Source: Mycobacteroides chelonae (GTDB lineage Bacteria; Actinomycetota; Actinomycetes; Mycobacteriales; Mycobacteriaceae). Taken from it: DNA of 64,000 nt. Below are positions 27,147-36,544 of this stretch, in pieces (the stretch's first letter is position 1; every line of letters begins with the position of its first letter). The stretch is taken from contig JACHLF010000001.1 of the NCBI GenBank assembly GCA_014204435.1, positions 434,001-498,000 on the forward strand, read 5' to 3'. The position numbers and the translations under genes were made by a program. The notes below the pieces were generated by a model. It was given only the letters and a program-made list of their open reading frames with translations, ran no database searches and was not told where the DNA came from.

Positions 27147-27169
27147 CTTCATCGCCGACCAGAGGACCA
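27132..27169. repeat. centre of the inverted IS pair
   Basis: TGGTCCTCTGG (27132-27142) and CCAGAGGACCA (27159-27169) form a perfect 11-bp inverted repeat around a 16-base spacer. This is the symmetry centre of the two transposase copies; matching outer ends lie at about 26268 and 28026. Confidence 0.75.
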
Positions 27170-28025
27170 ATTACGCGGTGCTGCATACGATCACGTGTGC
27201 GCTGCTGGGGGTCAGCATCTCGTGGTTCTACAAGTGGTTTCGGCGTCCACCGTCGGCGCGGCGGCGGCGTCGGATGGTACTGGATCGGCGAGTCGCCGAG
27301 CTGTTCGCCGCCTCCGGGCGTACCTACGGTTCTCCACGTGTTCGTGCCGACCTACGCGATGAGGGTTGGCAGGTATCGGTGAACACGGTGGCCGACTCGA
27401 TGCACCGACAGGGCTTACAGGGCCGAAAACCCAAACGTCCTCGCGGGCTGACCAAACAGGACCGGGGCGCGCCGACGTTCCTCGACCTGCTCAAACGCGA
27501 TTTCACCGCCACTGCACTCAATGCTAAATGGGTTGGGGATGTCACCGAGATCCCGACGGCCGAGGGCACTCTGTATCTGGCAACAGTGATCGATCTGTTC
27601 GGGCGTCGGCTGCTGGCCGCACCGATCTCGGCGCACCCGAACGCCGCGCTGGTGGCCGATGCGCTCAAATGGCGGTCGCCGTACGCGGCGGCAAAGACCG
27701 CATATCTGACGTGATCTTTCACTCCGATCGTGGATCAACTTATACGGCAACAGCTTTCACCACACTCTGCAACAAGCTGGGGGTGCGCCAGTCGATGGGT
27801 AGGGTCGGATCGTGTTTCGATAACGCCGCCGCCGAGGCCTTCTTCTCGACGCTGGAACACGAAGTGCTCTCCCGCCATGTATTCGACACCAAAGACCAGG
27901 CCCGCCAGATCGTGACCGCCTGGTGCTACGACTTCTACAACACCCGACGACGACACAGCTCCGCAGGGTTGCTACCGCCGATCGAGTACGAGAAGAATGC
28001 GGCTATCCAACCGGACGCCGCCTAA
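27147..28025 (+). pseudogene. IS3-family transposase orfB, one frameshift (right copy)
   Basis: Reads GPLARFIADQRT, LLGVSISWFYKW, the HTH_21-like region, then WVGDVTEIPT, VIDLFGRRLLAAPIS and ALVADALK. The frame breaks at about 27667-27670, where one A is missing compared with the left copy's CAAAATGG. It then continues in another frame with FHSDRGSTYTA, GRVGSCFDNAAAEAFFSTLEHEV and YNTRRRHSSAGLL. The DDE residues are all visible but split between frames. Confidence 0.85.
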
Positions 28026-28055
28026 GAGAAACCCTTCACAGTTTCAGGGGAAGCC
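27147..28055 (+). mobile_element. decayed IS3-type element, right copy
   Basis: Plus-strand counterpart of the left copy, similar but diverged throughout at protein and DNA level, so it is not a recent identical duplication. The outer end reads GAGAAACCCTTCACAGTTTC followed by GGGGAAGCCC. No orfA is present. Boundaries are approximate. Confidence 0.7.
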
Positions 28056-28138
28056 CAAGGGGAACCCCAGACTCTGTCGAGTTCACTCGTTGGTGCTTCG
28101 TTGGTCTGCGTTTCATCGAGTGCGAATACAGCTGGTTC

Positions 28139-28166
28139 TTGCAAAGTGGCACGTCACGGCTAGCGT
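28139..28166 (+). promoter_or_regulatory. possible promoter for the FHA-ABC gene
   Basis: TTGCAA (28139-28144), 16-base spacer, TAGCGT (28161-28166), just outside the right IS copy and about 150 bases before the transporter start. Assigned by eye. Confidence 0.35.
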
Positions 28167-28240
28167 GTGATTCCGTGTTAGCCTGACGCTTGTTGAAGCG
28201 TCTCCGCTGCTGAGGGGAAGCTTTACGGAGGGGACGGGGA

Positions 28241-28315
28241 GTGGATGTCGAAATCAGTGTCGGTGCGGCAGGCATCGATAGTTTTGGGGCAGTGATGCGG
28301 GAGGAGTTCTGGTGA
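28241..28315 (+). CDS. possible 24-residue leader peptide
   Basis: A GTG at 28241 after GGAGGGGACGGGGA opens a 24-codon frame whose TGA (28313-28315) overlaps the GTG start of the FHA-ABC gene. The peptide, beginning MDVEISVGAAGID and ending REEFW, matches nothing I know. The purine-rich site and GTGA overlap suggest translational coupling, but chance cannot be excluded at this length. Confidence 0.3.
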   Translation: MDVEISVGAAGIDSFGAVMREEFW

Positions 28316-30669
28316 ATTCGCCAAGTGACGACGAGGAAAGAACACGTTTCATCCCAACATTCAATCGGCCGCCCCGTCGTCCGGAATCCGTCGATGACAG
28401 GACGACGATCATTCCCCCGCGGCGCCCCGGCCCGTCTGGTAACCCAGTGCCTGGTCCGCCGAGACCCCCTGCGCCGCAGTATCATCCGCATCCGCCGCGC
28501 CCCTCCCGGCCGGCGGGCAGGGAACATGATCGGCTAGAACGGATCACCAGTGTCGTGCGTGCGGTGGTACCGCCACGGCCGGCCGTGCCCCCGGCCAACG
28601 CGATAACCATTGGTCGCTCCACAACCAATACCTTTGTTGTTGACGACCCCGTTGCTTCGCGAGTACATGCCTTCTTGGTGCCCACTTCCGCGGGTCTGGA
28701 GCTGCGCGACAACAACAGTGGCAATGGCACATACGTCAATGGACATCGCATCTCCGCGGAGATTCTGCGCCAGGGTGATGTCATCACTATCGGCAACACC
28801 GACCTGATTGCCCGGGGCAACACCCTTGAGTACCACACCACCGCGCCGGATTTCCGTGGCGTTACTGGCTACGGAATCACTCTAGATATCGACGGCAAAA
28901 CTCTCCTCCATGGAATCTCGTTCACCGCCAGACCCGGCACACTGACTGCGGTAATCGGTCCGTCTGGTGCCGGTAAGTCCACGCTGAGCAAGCTCGTGGC
29001 GGGCCTGTATACCCCCACCGCAGGGCGGGTCAGTTTCGAAGGCCACGACATCCATCGCGAGTATGCGTCGCTGCGCACCCGAATCGGCATGGTTCCTCAA
29101 GACGACGTCGTGCATCGTTTGCTGACCATCGAGCAGGCCTTGACATACGCCGCGCAGCTACGCCTGCCCGATGATTTGACCGACGCCGACCGCTCGCAGG
29201 TGATCGAACAGGTCCTTGAGGAACTAGAGCTGACCAAGCACCGACACACGCGCATCGACAAGCTCTCCGGCGGTCAGCGTAAACGTGCCTCCGTGGCCAT
29301 GGAGCTACTGACCAGCCCATCGCTGCTCATCCTGGATGAGCCGACTTCAGGCCTGGACCCGGCGTTGGATCGACAGGTGATGATGCTGCTGCGCAAGCTG
29401 GCCGACGCCGGTCGTGTTGTTCTGGTGGTCACCCACAACACGGCCCATCTAGACGTCTGCGACCAAGTGCTGCTGCTGGCGCCGGGCGGCAAGACAGCAT
29501 TCGCCAATGCGCCAGCGCATATCGGCCGTGAGCTCGGCACCACGAACTGGGCCGATATCTTCGCCCGCGCTAGCGCCGACCCCGATGGGGTGCACCACGA
29601 TTATCTGCGGCGACACCCGCATCCGCCGACCCCGCCTATGCCTCCTGCTGGTGGCCCGCCACTGCATCCCGAGCGGCTCCCGTCGAACTTCTACCGGCAG
29701 CTGCGGACCGTCGCCCGTCGTCAAGCGCACCTGATTGCCGCGGACCGCGGATATCTGGCCGTGTTGGTCGGTATTCCATTTCTGCTCGGATTCGTGGCGC
29801 TCGCGCTACCGGGGGTCCGAGGGCTCGGGATCGCGGACCCAAAGGACCCCAGCGAAGCCATCACGGTTCTGGCGGTGATGAGTCTTATCGCTGTATTCAT
29901 GGGCACCGCACTGACGGTGAGAGATCTGGTCGGAGAGCGGCCTATCTTCCAGCGCGAGCAGGCGGTCGGTCTGTCGGCCTCCGTCTACCTTGGCGCCAAG
30001 CTGGGTATCTACGGTGCTATCGCCGCCGCCCAGGCAGCGGTGCTGACGATCATGTTCGTGATCTTCAAGGGAGGGCCGACTCGAGGAGCGGCGGCCTTGG
30101 GTAGCCCCACCTTCGAGCTGTACGTGACTGTCGCTGCCACAGCCATCGTGTCGGCGGTGTTGGGCTTGGCGCTCTCAGCGATTGCCAAGTCGGAGAACCA
30201 AGTCCTACAGATGATCGTGGGTGTCCTTATCGCCTCCGTCGTGTTCTCCGGCGGGCTTATCCCCGTCACTGGGCGCGCGGTGATGGAACAGATCGCCGGT
30301 CTTTTGCCCGGACGGTGGGGATTTGCGGCCTCGGCCTCCACCTCAGATCTTCGGGCGTTGAGCCAGTTCGCCAAAGATGATGTGTTGTGGACACATAGTG
30401 CTGGCTGGTGGTTCTTTGACCTGCTCATGCTTGTTACTATTGGCTTGTTGCTGACCGGATTCGTCCGCTGGAAGCTGCGGCTGCCGACCAGTGGCACATC
30501 TTCAGAACAACCCGATCCAGCGGTGATCATTGGTGTGGCGATTGCCCTTGCGGTGGGGGCTGCGGTGCTCTTGTGCGGCATCATCGTTGGTACGCGGAGC
30601 CACACTGACCGGCCGACCGACGGTGTTCGGCCGGCTGTGACGACGCCGTCTGTCACACCGGTGACCTGA
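28312..30669 (+). CDS. FHA-domain ABC exporter (Rv1747-like)
   Basis: 785 aa. The N-terminus (1-95) carries two acidic-Thr motifs: DDEERTRFIP with Thr11 and VDDRTTIIP with Thr31/32. A single FHA domain (about 98-170) has IGRSTTN, VDDPVASRVHA and NGTYVNGHR, with its Gly-Arg, Ser-Arg-x-His and Asn-Gly residues intact. The ABC ATPase follows: Walker A GPSGAGKST (about 217), signature LSGGQRKR, Walker B LLILDEPTSG. About six membrane helices of ABC2 type (about 475-770) end the chain. Rv1747 is a PknF-phosphorylated exporter that needs its FHA domains; this relative has one. GGAGGAG precedes the GTG. Confidence 0.92.
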   Translation: MNSPSDDEERTRFIPTFNRPPRRPESVDDRTTIIPPRRPGPSGNPVPGPPRPPAPQYHPHPPRPSRPAGREHDRLERITSVVRAVVPPRPAVPPANAITIGRSTTNTFVVDDPVASRVHAFLVPTSAGLELRDNNSGNGTYVNGHRISAEILRQGDVITIGNTDLIARGNTLEYHTTAPDFRGVTGYGITLDIDGKTLLHGISFTARPGTLTAVIGPSGAGKSTLSKLVAGLYTPTAGRVSFEGHDIHREYASLRTRIGMVPQDDVVHRLLTIEQALTYAAQLRLPDDLTDADRSQVIEQVLEELELTKHRHTRIDKLSGGQRKRASVAMELLTSPSLLILDEPTSGLDPALDRQVMMLLRKLADAGRVVLVVTHNTAHLDVCDQVLLLAPGGKTAFANAPAHIGRELGTTNWADIFARASADPDGVHHDYLRRHPHPPTPPMPPAGGPPLHPERLPSNFYRQLRTVARRQAHLIAADRGYLAVLVGIPFLLGFVALALPGVRGLGIADPKDPSEAITVLAVMSLIAVFMGTALTVRDLVGERPIFQREQAVGLSASVYLGAKLGIYGAIAAAQAAVLTIMFVIFKGGPTRGAAALGSPTFELYVTVAATAIVSAVLGLALSAIAKSENQVLQMIVGVLIASVVFSGGLIPVTGRAVMEQIAGLLPGRWGFAASASTSDLRALSQFAKDDVLWTHSAGWWFFDLLMLVTIGLLLTGFVRWKLRLPTSGTSSEQPDPAVIIGVAIALAVGAAVLLCGIIVGTRSHTDRPTDGVRPAVTTPSVTPVT

Positions 30670-31100
30670 TGGTTCTCCTCCCCAGAGCTGAGATCTCCCT
30701 GGTCCTACCATCGGTGGTAGATCATGAGTGGTGGGCGACGAGAGCGACGGGGTTACACTCCGCGCTGTTGGCGACGGCGGCCAGATCAGCGAAACGCGTC
30801 ACCGGGCGCATACACCCCGGGCCGCGGTACGTGTCGGGCAAGGTAGTGGTGATCTGCGCCGACAACGCGATATTCGTGCAGTTTCAAAGTGTCTTCCCAT
30901 CACGGTCTTTGAACCCAACAAGTCCAATTATCCCTTGCTGGACAGGCGTTTTCGCTAAGCTACACCCGCAGCGCACGCTGTTCGCGAAGAATTCGGGTTG
31001 GTATGCGGCCATGATCATCTCGGGGTGGAGACGGCCGCGTAAGCGCAGGTCGAGGCTTTCACTAGTGGATTGTTTTGGTTGTCAAAGTGCGACACGATGA
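30669..31100 (+). CDS. doubtful open frame after the FHA-ABC gene
   Basis: 143 codons whose ATG overlaps the transporter stop (TGATG), the usual coupling geometry. The first half (VLPSVVDHEWWATRATGLHSA, SGKVVVICADN) looks plausible, while the second half is basic and unlike a folded protein, so it may be a remnant with a lost frame. No family recognised. If it is not a gene, 30670-31096 is a 427-bp stretch with nothing else I can support. Confidence 0.25.
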   Translation: MVLLPRAEISLVLPSVVDHEWWATRATGLHSALLATAARSAKRVTGRIHPGPRYVSGKVVVICADNAIFVQFQSVFPSRSLNPTSPIIPCWTGVFAKLHPQRTLFAKNSGWYAAMIISGWRRPRKRRSRLSLVDCFGCQSATR

Positions 31101-32260
31101 CTGCCCATAGTGGTCGTGCCACCATGGTGGCGGCGGTCGTTGTGGCAGCCGTGATCGTAGTTGGCAGCGGGATTTACACCTGGACCAATACTGGCGGGGA
31201 TAGTGGTCAGCGCGGCGATGCCACGGGCCCAGGTGCCCTTGCGACGACCGCGCCGACTGCTGCAAAAGAGATTAACCACTTCCCCGTTGCGCGGCTATCC
31301 GCCACGCAGACGGGTGGGGTTTGTGCGGTGCTGGCCACCGGTCGAGGGTATTGCTGGGGCCCGGACGTTGGGTCCCCTACGCCCAAACCGGTTCAGCTGG
31401 AGCCGGTGGAGCAGATTTCGATCGGCTATGTGACGTGTGTAGTTAGCCGTGGCGAACTTTGGTGTTGGCAGAATTCCGGAGATAGCACTCCCCGCAAGAA
31501 AGACGGGGTGGTCGGTGCGACCGCTGTGGCTACGAGCGTGACGACGGTTTGTGCTATCGCGGTAGGCGATGTTTACTGCTTGGGCAGCAACACCCATGGG
31601 TCGGTTGGTGATGGAACGCACGAAGATCGCGATGAGCCCACCAAGGTCAACGGGCCCTCCGGTACGACTGCCCTGGCACTTAATATGTCGACTGCCTGTG
31701 CCGTAGGTGGTGGAGATTTGTGGTGCTGGGGCGATAACACGTTCGGGCAGTTAGGTGATGGCACTAGGCCTGATCCGCCAGGTCGTATGGTGGATCGGCC
31801 AACCCCCGCGAAAGTGCTTGGGCTAGGCCATGTTACGGCTGTTTCTATTGGCGGTGCGCGGACGTGTGCGATCAGTGACGGAGACCTTTTCTGTTGGGGC
31901 AGAATGATGCTCGAACTTTCAATTGATAGCGCAACGCCAGTAGCGGTGCCTTCTTTCGGCAAGGTGACCTCCGTGTCGGTGGGGCAGGAATCGGTGTGTG
32001 CAATTCGCGTGGATGGTGCTGTGGTATGTGGCGGCGATAACCGGTATGGCCGCCTCGGCACGGAGACCAGTCCCCGTAAAGGTGATGCCGTGGTGGTTCG
32101 AGGGATTAGCGGGGCAACCTCGGTGGCGGTAGGTGTCCGGTCAGCCTGCGCGGCGACAGAACAGGCCACCTACTGCTGGGGCAATAACGAGGGCGGCCAG
32201 TTGGGCGATGGCACCACGGCGGCTCATAAGGTGCCCGCCCCCGTGCGATGGCTGAACTGA
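31097..32260 (+). CDS. membrane-anchored extracellular RCC1-repeat protein
   Basis: 387 aa from the ATG at 31097; a TTG at 31070 in the same frame is possible, and neither has a strong ribosome site. A short basic N-terminus and one helix (ATMVAAVVVAAVIVVGSGI) anchor it, so the rest should be outside the membrane. Repeats of the form CAI..GDLWCWGDNTFGQLGDGT occur about six times (near YCWGPD, LWCWQN, VYCLGSN, LWCWGDN, LFCWGRM, YCWGNNEGGQLGDGT), typical of RCC1/BLIP-II seven-blade propellers. Each blade carries paired Cys. Such propellers bind proteins; the partner is unknown. Last gene of the block. Confidence 0.85.
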   Translation: MTAHSGRATMVAAVVVAAVIVVGSGIYTWTNTGGDSGQRGDATGPGALATTAPTAAKEINHFPVARLSATQTGGVCAVLATGRGYCWGPDVGSPTPKPVQLEPVEQISIGYVTCVVSRGELWCWQNSGDSTPRKKDGVVGATAVATSVTTVCAIAVGDVYCLGSNTHGSVGDGTHEDRDEPTKVNGPSGTTALALNMSTACAVGGGDLWCWGDNTFGQLGDGTRPDPPGRMVDRPTPAKVLGLGHVTAVSIGGARTCAISDGDLFCWGRMMLELSIDSATPVAVPSFGKVTSVSVGQESVCAIRVDGAVVCGGDNRYGRLGTETSPRKGDAVVVRGISGATSVAVGVRSACAATEQATYCWGNNEGGQLGDGTTAAHKVPAPVRWLN

Positions 32261-32589
32261 GCAGCTGGTCTGTAGTGGCGGGCGGGTCTTTGCCCCGGCC
32301 AGTGCGGACTCATACCTCTATATCTCTCGGCAAGACATGGGGTCGGCAGAACGATTAGACATCGGACCAAGCCCACACGACATCGCAACTCAAAATCGAC
32401 GCGGGCTTGACGGCGTTTTGACCAGCGGCGACGTGTCCCGGTAAGCTCCTGCGCTGGCGTGCGGTAAGTCATGCACACGAGGCTCGGGTCACCACTGGTC
32501 GCCGAGATCAACCTCCACCGTTCGCCACGACCAGCCCCCTGAACGGCTCAAACCGTCCGGGGACCCACCCGAGTAGACAAGGAAAGACT
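32261..32589 (+). other. rplM upstream region
   Basis: 329 bp with no gene. It holds the rplM promoter (32418-32447) and a leader of about 135 bases. This is the downstream edge of the accessory block, since rplM is the usual neighbour of esxT. Confidence 0.6.
32418..32447 (+). promoter_or_regulatory. SigA-type promoter for rplM-rpsI
   Basis: TTGACC (32418-32423), 18-base spacer, TAAGCT (32442-32447). This is close to consensus and suitably placed for a strongly expressed ribosomal operon. Confidence 0.6.
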
Positions 32590-33033
32590 GTGCCTACCTA
32601 CACGCCGAAGGCGGGTGACATCACCACGAGCTGGTATGTCATCGACGCCACGGATGTGGTGCTCGGCCGTCTTGCCGTTCAAGCAGCCACTCTGCTGCGC
32701 GGCAAGCACAAGCCGACCTACGCCCCCCATGCCGATGGTGGCGATTTCGTCGTCATCATCAATGCCGAGAAGATTGCCCTAAGCGGCAAGAAGCTCACCG
32801 ACAAGTTCGCCTACCGTCACTCAGGTTTCCCGGGCGGTCTGCGCAAGCGCAGCATCGGCGAGCAGCTGGAGAAGTTCCCCACCCGCACGGTGGAGAAGGC
32901 AATCATCGGCATGCTGCCCAAGAACAAGCTCGGCCGTCAGATCGAGCGCAAGCTGAAGGTGTACGCCGGTGCCGAGCACCCGCACGCCGCACAGCAGCCG
33001 ATCCCGTTCGAGATTAAGCAGGTGGCTCAGTGA
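32590..33033 (+). CDS. rplM: 50S ribosomal protein L13
   Basis: 147 aa, full family length. It starts [20 protein letters not shown] at a GTG with AAGGAAAG upstream, and contains the L13 core [20 protein letters not shown] and ...[10 protein letters not shown]. It assembles into the large subunit. Its stop overlaps the rpsI start (GTGA), so the two are coupled. Confidence 0.98.
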   Translation: MPTYTPKAGDITTSWYVIDATDVVLGRLAVQAATLLRGKHKPTYAPHADGGDFVVIINAEKIALSGKKLTDKFAYRHSGFPGGLRKRSIGEQLEKFPTRTVEKAIIGMLPKNKLGRQIERKLKVYAGAEHPHAAQQPIPFEIKQVAQ

Positions 33034-33560
33034 CCGATATCGCCGAAGAGCAGACTCCCGCAGAAGACGCCGAGAACACCGTGGAAAACGATGATCAGGA
33101 GCTCGTCGAGGTCGTGGTTGCCGAGACCGCCGAGACCGAGGTCAAGGCCGCTCCTCGCGGACCCGTCGTCATCGACAAGCCCATCCAGACCGTTGGGCGC
33201 CGCAAGGAAGCCGTTGTCCGGGTTCGTCTCGTCCCCGGCACCGGCAAGTTCCACTTGGATGGCCGCAGCCTGGAGGAGTACTTCCCGAACAAGGTGCACC
33301 AGCAGCTCATCAAGGCCCCGCTGGTCTCGGTGAACCGGGTGGACAGCGTGGACATCTACGCCCACCTGACCGGTGGTGGCCCCTCGGGTCAGGCCGGCGC
33401 GCTGCGTCTGGCCATCGCCCGTGCACTCATTATCGTGGAGCCCGAGGACCGTCCGGTGCTGAAGAAGGCCGGCTTCCTGACTCGTGACCCCCGTGCGATC
33501 GAGCGCAAGAAGTACGGTCTCAAGAAGGCCCGTAAGGCGCCTCAGTACTCGAAGCGCTGA
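33030..33560 (+). CDS. rpsI: 30S ribosomal protein S9
   Basis: 176 aa, with the acidic N-terminal extension ([20 protein letters not shown]) common in actinobacterial S9. The canonical domain ends in [12 protein letters not shown], whose tail reaches the P-site tRNA. Key segments are [16 protein letters not shown] and [19 protein letters not shown]. It overlaps rplM by four bases. Confidence 0.98.
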   Translation: MTDIAEEQTPAEDAENTVENDDQELVEVVVAETAETEVKAAPRGPVVIDKPIQTVGRRKEAVVRVRLVPGTGKFHLDGRSLEEYFPNKVHQQLIKAPLVSVNRVDSVDIYAHLTGGGPSGQAGALRLAIARALIIVEPEDRPVLKKAGFLTRDPRAIERKKYGLKKARKAPQYSKR

Positions 33561-33580
33561 TCGATTCTGTTCGTCCGCGT

Positions 33581-33614
33581 ATTGCGCCGGCACACACCTG
33601 TGTGTCGGCGCAAT
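33581..33614 (+). terminator. hairpin terminator after rpsI
   Basis: A 15-bp stem (33581-33595 with 33600-33614, one G-U pair) and four-base loop, without a T-run. This is the T-poor type common in mycobacteria. It lies between rpsI and glmM. Confidence 0.65.
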
Positions 33615-33653
33615 CGCGTTATTGGGCCCAGTTGGGTGTGAGAGGTTACGTGC

Positions 33654-34970
33654 ATGGGTTTGTTTGGCACTGACGGCGTGCGGGGTGTCGCGAATGCCGA
33701 TCTGACGGCGGAGCTCGCGATGGCCCTCGGCGCCGCCGCGGCACGGTCTCTCGGGTGCGCGCACGCCGTGGCCGTGGTGGGCCGCGATCCGCGTGCCAGC
33801 GGTGAGATGCTAGAGGCAGCCGTGGTCGCCGGTGTCGCGGCAGAAGGTGTCGACGTGCTGCGCGTGGGTGTGCTGCCCACTCCGGCGGTGGCGTACCTGA
33901 CAGGCGCATATGACGCGGCCTTCGGTGTCATGATCTCGGCCTCGCATAACCCCATGCCAGACAACGGAATAAAGATTTTCGGCGCTGGCGGCCACAAACT
34001 CGACGATGACGCAGAGGCAGCCATCGAGGCGCAGCTGGAAGCCCTTTGCATACGTCCTACCGGCGGCGGGATCGGGCGGGTGCGCGATGCGGTGGACGCC
34101 CTCGACCGGTACCTGCATCACGTCGAGAACGCCTCCACCCACCCGCTGGGCGGAGTCACCGTCGTGGTCGATTGTGCGCACGGGGCGGCCTCGGACGCGG
34201 CGCCCCTGGCCTACCGGGCGGCGGGTGCTCACGTGGTCGATATCAATGCCGACCCCGACGGGCTCAACATCAACGATGGCTGTGGGTCAACACATCTCGG
34301 GCCGCTGCAGGCCGCCGTCAAGGAACACAACGCACACCTCGGGCTCGCGCACGACGGAGATGCCGACCGGTGTCTGGCCGTGGATGCCGATGGGAACGTC
34401 ATCGATGGTGACGCCATCATGGTCGTGCTTGCCGCAGCAATGGCCGAGGCCGGCGAGCTGACCGCCAACACCCTAGTCACCACGGTGATGAGCAATCAGG
34501 GTCTGCATATCGCCATGCGTGCCGCAGGCATCGAGGTCAAGGTGACCGGTGTCGGTGACCGGTATGTGCTGGAGGAATTGCGCGCGGGCCAATTCGCCTT
34601 GGGTGGTGAGCAATCCGGCCACATTGTATTGCCGTCCTTGGCTACCACAGGCGACGGCATCGTCACCGGTCTGCGCCTCATGTCACGCATGGCGCAGACG
34701 GGTAAGTCGTTGGCCGAGCTCGCATCCGCGATGCGCAGCCTGCCGCAAACGCTCATCAATGTGCCGGTCTCGAACAAGCACACCGTGGCGAAGGCGCCCG
34801 AAGTGCTGGCCGCGGTCGCCGCAGTGGAGTCCGAGCTTGCCGGCATTGGCCGTATCCTGTTGCGTCCCTCCGGAACCGAACAGCTCGTTCGGGTCATGGT
34901 GGAAGCCGACGAGCAGTCGACCGCCCAGCGCCTCGCCGAGCGGGTGGCTCAGGTGGTCGGCGCGGTCTAG
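33654..34970 (+). CDS. glmM: phosphoglucosamine mutase
   Basis: 438 aa. Converts glucosamine-6-phosphate to glucosamine-1-phosphate for peptidoglycan precursor synthesis. The start [15 protein letters not shown], active-site ISASHNP (Ser97 phosphorylated), metal loop DGDADRC and C-terminal [14 protein letters not shown] phosphate loop are all present. It is adjacent to rplM-rpsI as in other mycobacteria, and glmS for the preceding pathway step lies 5.8 kb downstream. Its stop overlaps that of the convergent phosphatase (CTAG). Confidence 0.97.
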   Translation: MGLFGTDGVRGVANADLTAELAMALGAAAARSLGCAHAVAVVGRDPRASGEMLEAAVVAGVAAEGVDVLRVGVLPTPAVAYLTGAYDAAFGVMISASHNPMPDNGIKIFGAGGHKLDDDAEAAIEAQLEALCIRPTGGGIGRVRDAVDALDRYLHHVENASTHPLGGVTVVVDCAHGAASDAAPLAYRAAGAHVVDINADPDGLNINDGCGSTHLGPLQAAVKEHNAHLGLAHDGDADRCLAVDADGNVIDGDAIMVVLAAAMAEAGELTANTLVTTVMSNQGLHIAMRAAGIEVKVTGVGDRYVLEELRAGQFALGGEQSGHIVLPSLATTGDGIVTGLRLMSRMAQTGKSLAELASAMRSLPQTLINVPVSNKHTVAKAPEVLAAVAAVESELAGIGRILLRPSGTEQLVRVMVEADEQSTAQRLAERVAQVVGAV

Positions 34971-36484
34971 ACGCGCGCCAAGGTGCGTGTGTACAGCACC
35001 GAGCCTGCGGCGTCGCATAGGGTGACCGTCAAATCACCGTTGCCGCCGTCGATGTCGATCTGTCCGAAGTGTTGGTAACCATCCAGCGCCGATGACTGAT
35101 TGGCCGGGGCGGCGTGGACGAAATCGGCCCGGGGGCCAAAGGTTGTGTCCAGTGGCTTCTCTGGTCCTGCGCCCGCATTGAGTGGACCTGACACGAATTC
35201 CCAGAACGGATCGAAATCGGTGAATGCGGCCCGAGACGGTGAGTATTCATGCGCCGCGGTGTAATGCACATCGGCCGTCAACCACACCACGTTGTGGACC
35301 TGTTCGGCCTTGAGTTGCGAGAGAATATGCGCCAGTTCGGTTTCCCGACCGAGGGGGTGGCCGTTGTCGCCGTTCGCGACGGCCTCGAAGTCTGTCTTTC
35401 CGTCGGGTACCACCAGCGCCAGCGGTAGATCGTTGGCGACGATCTTCCATACCGCCTTGGAGGAAGCCATGGCGCCGATGAGCCATTCGGTTTGACGGGC
35501 CCCGAGTATTGCGCCGTGCTGCTGCCGATTGGGGGAGTTGGGGTCCTTGTAGCTACGCATGTCGAGAATGAACACGTCCAGCAGTGGGCCGTAGGAGACA
35601 CGTTGGTACACGCGGCCGTCCACGGCCTCGCGGGGTTCGAGCGGTTGCCATTCGTGGAATGCGCGGTGCCCGTAGCCGGCGAGTATGTCCACGCGCTTTT
35701 CGGTGTACTTGTCGTTGTCGAGAATCTCGCCGGGGTACCAATTGTTGAGCACCTCGTGGTCATCCCACTGCACCAGCTGCGGCACGCGCGCGTTGAAGTA
35801 CCGATAGTTGGCATCGGTGAGGTTGTACGCGTGTTGACCCCGATACTGGTCGAGAGTTTGTGCCACAACACTTTTCGCCTCGGATGTCTCGTTGCGCCAG
35901 ACCCGCCCGTCGGGCAGCGTCAGTGTTTCCGGAATCGGCACATCCGCGTAGACGGTGTCCCCGCTGTGGATGAAGAACTGCGGATTTCGGTCCGCCATGG
36001 TGCGGAAGATCTTCATCCCACCCAGGTCCGGATTGATGCCGAACCCTTGTCCCGCCACGTCGCCGGACCAGATCAGCCGCACATTTCGCGCGGATGCCGG
36101 TGCCGTTCGGAAGACGCCGGTCACGGGCTCGCTCAGTGTTCCGTCAGAATCGAGGGTCACTCGGTAGTGCACCTCGGTGTCGGCAGGCAGCCCGGTGAGG
36201 CGAAGCCGGCCGGTGCCGTCCGTGTCCGGCGTGAGCACCGGACCGCTGAAACGTCGTGCATCCGAGAAGCTTTCGGTGGCCGCCGTTTCGACAACCATGG
36301 TGGCTGGTCGGTCCGAGCGCGCCCAGATCACCGCGCCGTCGGTGCGGGGAAATCCGCTCGCGACTCCGTGGGTCAGCTTGGGACGCGTTGTCACCAGCGC
36401 CGGTCCGCACGCCGTGGCGGCCGGAGCTATCGCGAGCCCGAGTAGGGCGGCGCGCAGGACGGTGCGGCGCGGGATGGCTGTCAT
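34967..36484 (-). CDS. phoD: PhoD-like alkaline phosphatase
   Basis: 505 aa from the ATG at 36484, chosen for AGGTAGGGGG just upstream; a start at 36514 is weaker. The N-terminus [21 protein letters not shown] looks like a Tat signal with a possible lipid-anchored Cys. The PhoD N-terminal beta domain ([18 protein letters not shown]) and the metallophosphatase core follow, with [21 protein letters not shown] and [14 protein letters not shown] supplying metal ligands. These secreted phosphodiesterase/phosphatases release phosphate. It is an accessory insertion between glmM and the Rv3440c-like gene relative to M. tuberculosis order. Confidence 0.88.
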   Translation of the reverse strand: MTAIPRRTVLRAALLGLAIAPAATACGPALVTTRPKLTHGVASGFPRTDGAVIWARSDRPATMVVETAATESFSDARRFSGPVLTPDTDGTGRLRLTGLPADTEVHYRVTLDSDGTLSEPVTGVFRTAPASARNVRLIWSGDVAGQGFGINPDLGGMKIFRTMADRNPQFFIHSGDTVYADVPIPETLTLPDGRVWRNETSEAKSVVAQTLDQYRGQHAYNLTDANYRYFNARVPQLVQWDDHEVLNNWYPGEILDNDKYTEKRVDILAGYGHRAFHEWQPLEPREAVDGRVYQRVSYGPLLDVFILDMRSYKDPNSPNRQQHGAILGARQTEWLIGAMASSKAVWKIVANDLPLALVVPDGKTDFEAVANGDNGHPLGRETELAHILSQLKAEQVHNVVWLTADVHYTAAHEYSPSRAAFTDFDPFWEFVSGPLNAGAGPEKPLDTTFGPRADFVHAAPANQSSALDGYQHFGQIDIDGGNGDLTVTLCDAAGSVLYTRTLARV

Positions 36485-36544
36485 CCCCCTACCTTCGGTG
36501 CGCAGGACGAACACACGTCGAACGCCATGCGAACGACGCGCGAA

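Noticed and set aside
26629..27714. Long plus-strand frame crossing both IS copies
   Set aside because: Its first half is antisense to the left transposase; only the second half is real transposase sequence.
30728..30958. Alternative frame after the FHA-ABC gene
   Set aside because: Arg/Gln-rich, no ribosome site, no domain; no better than the doubtful 30669 frame.
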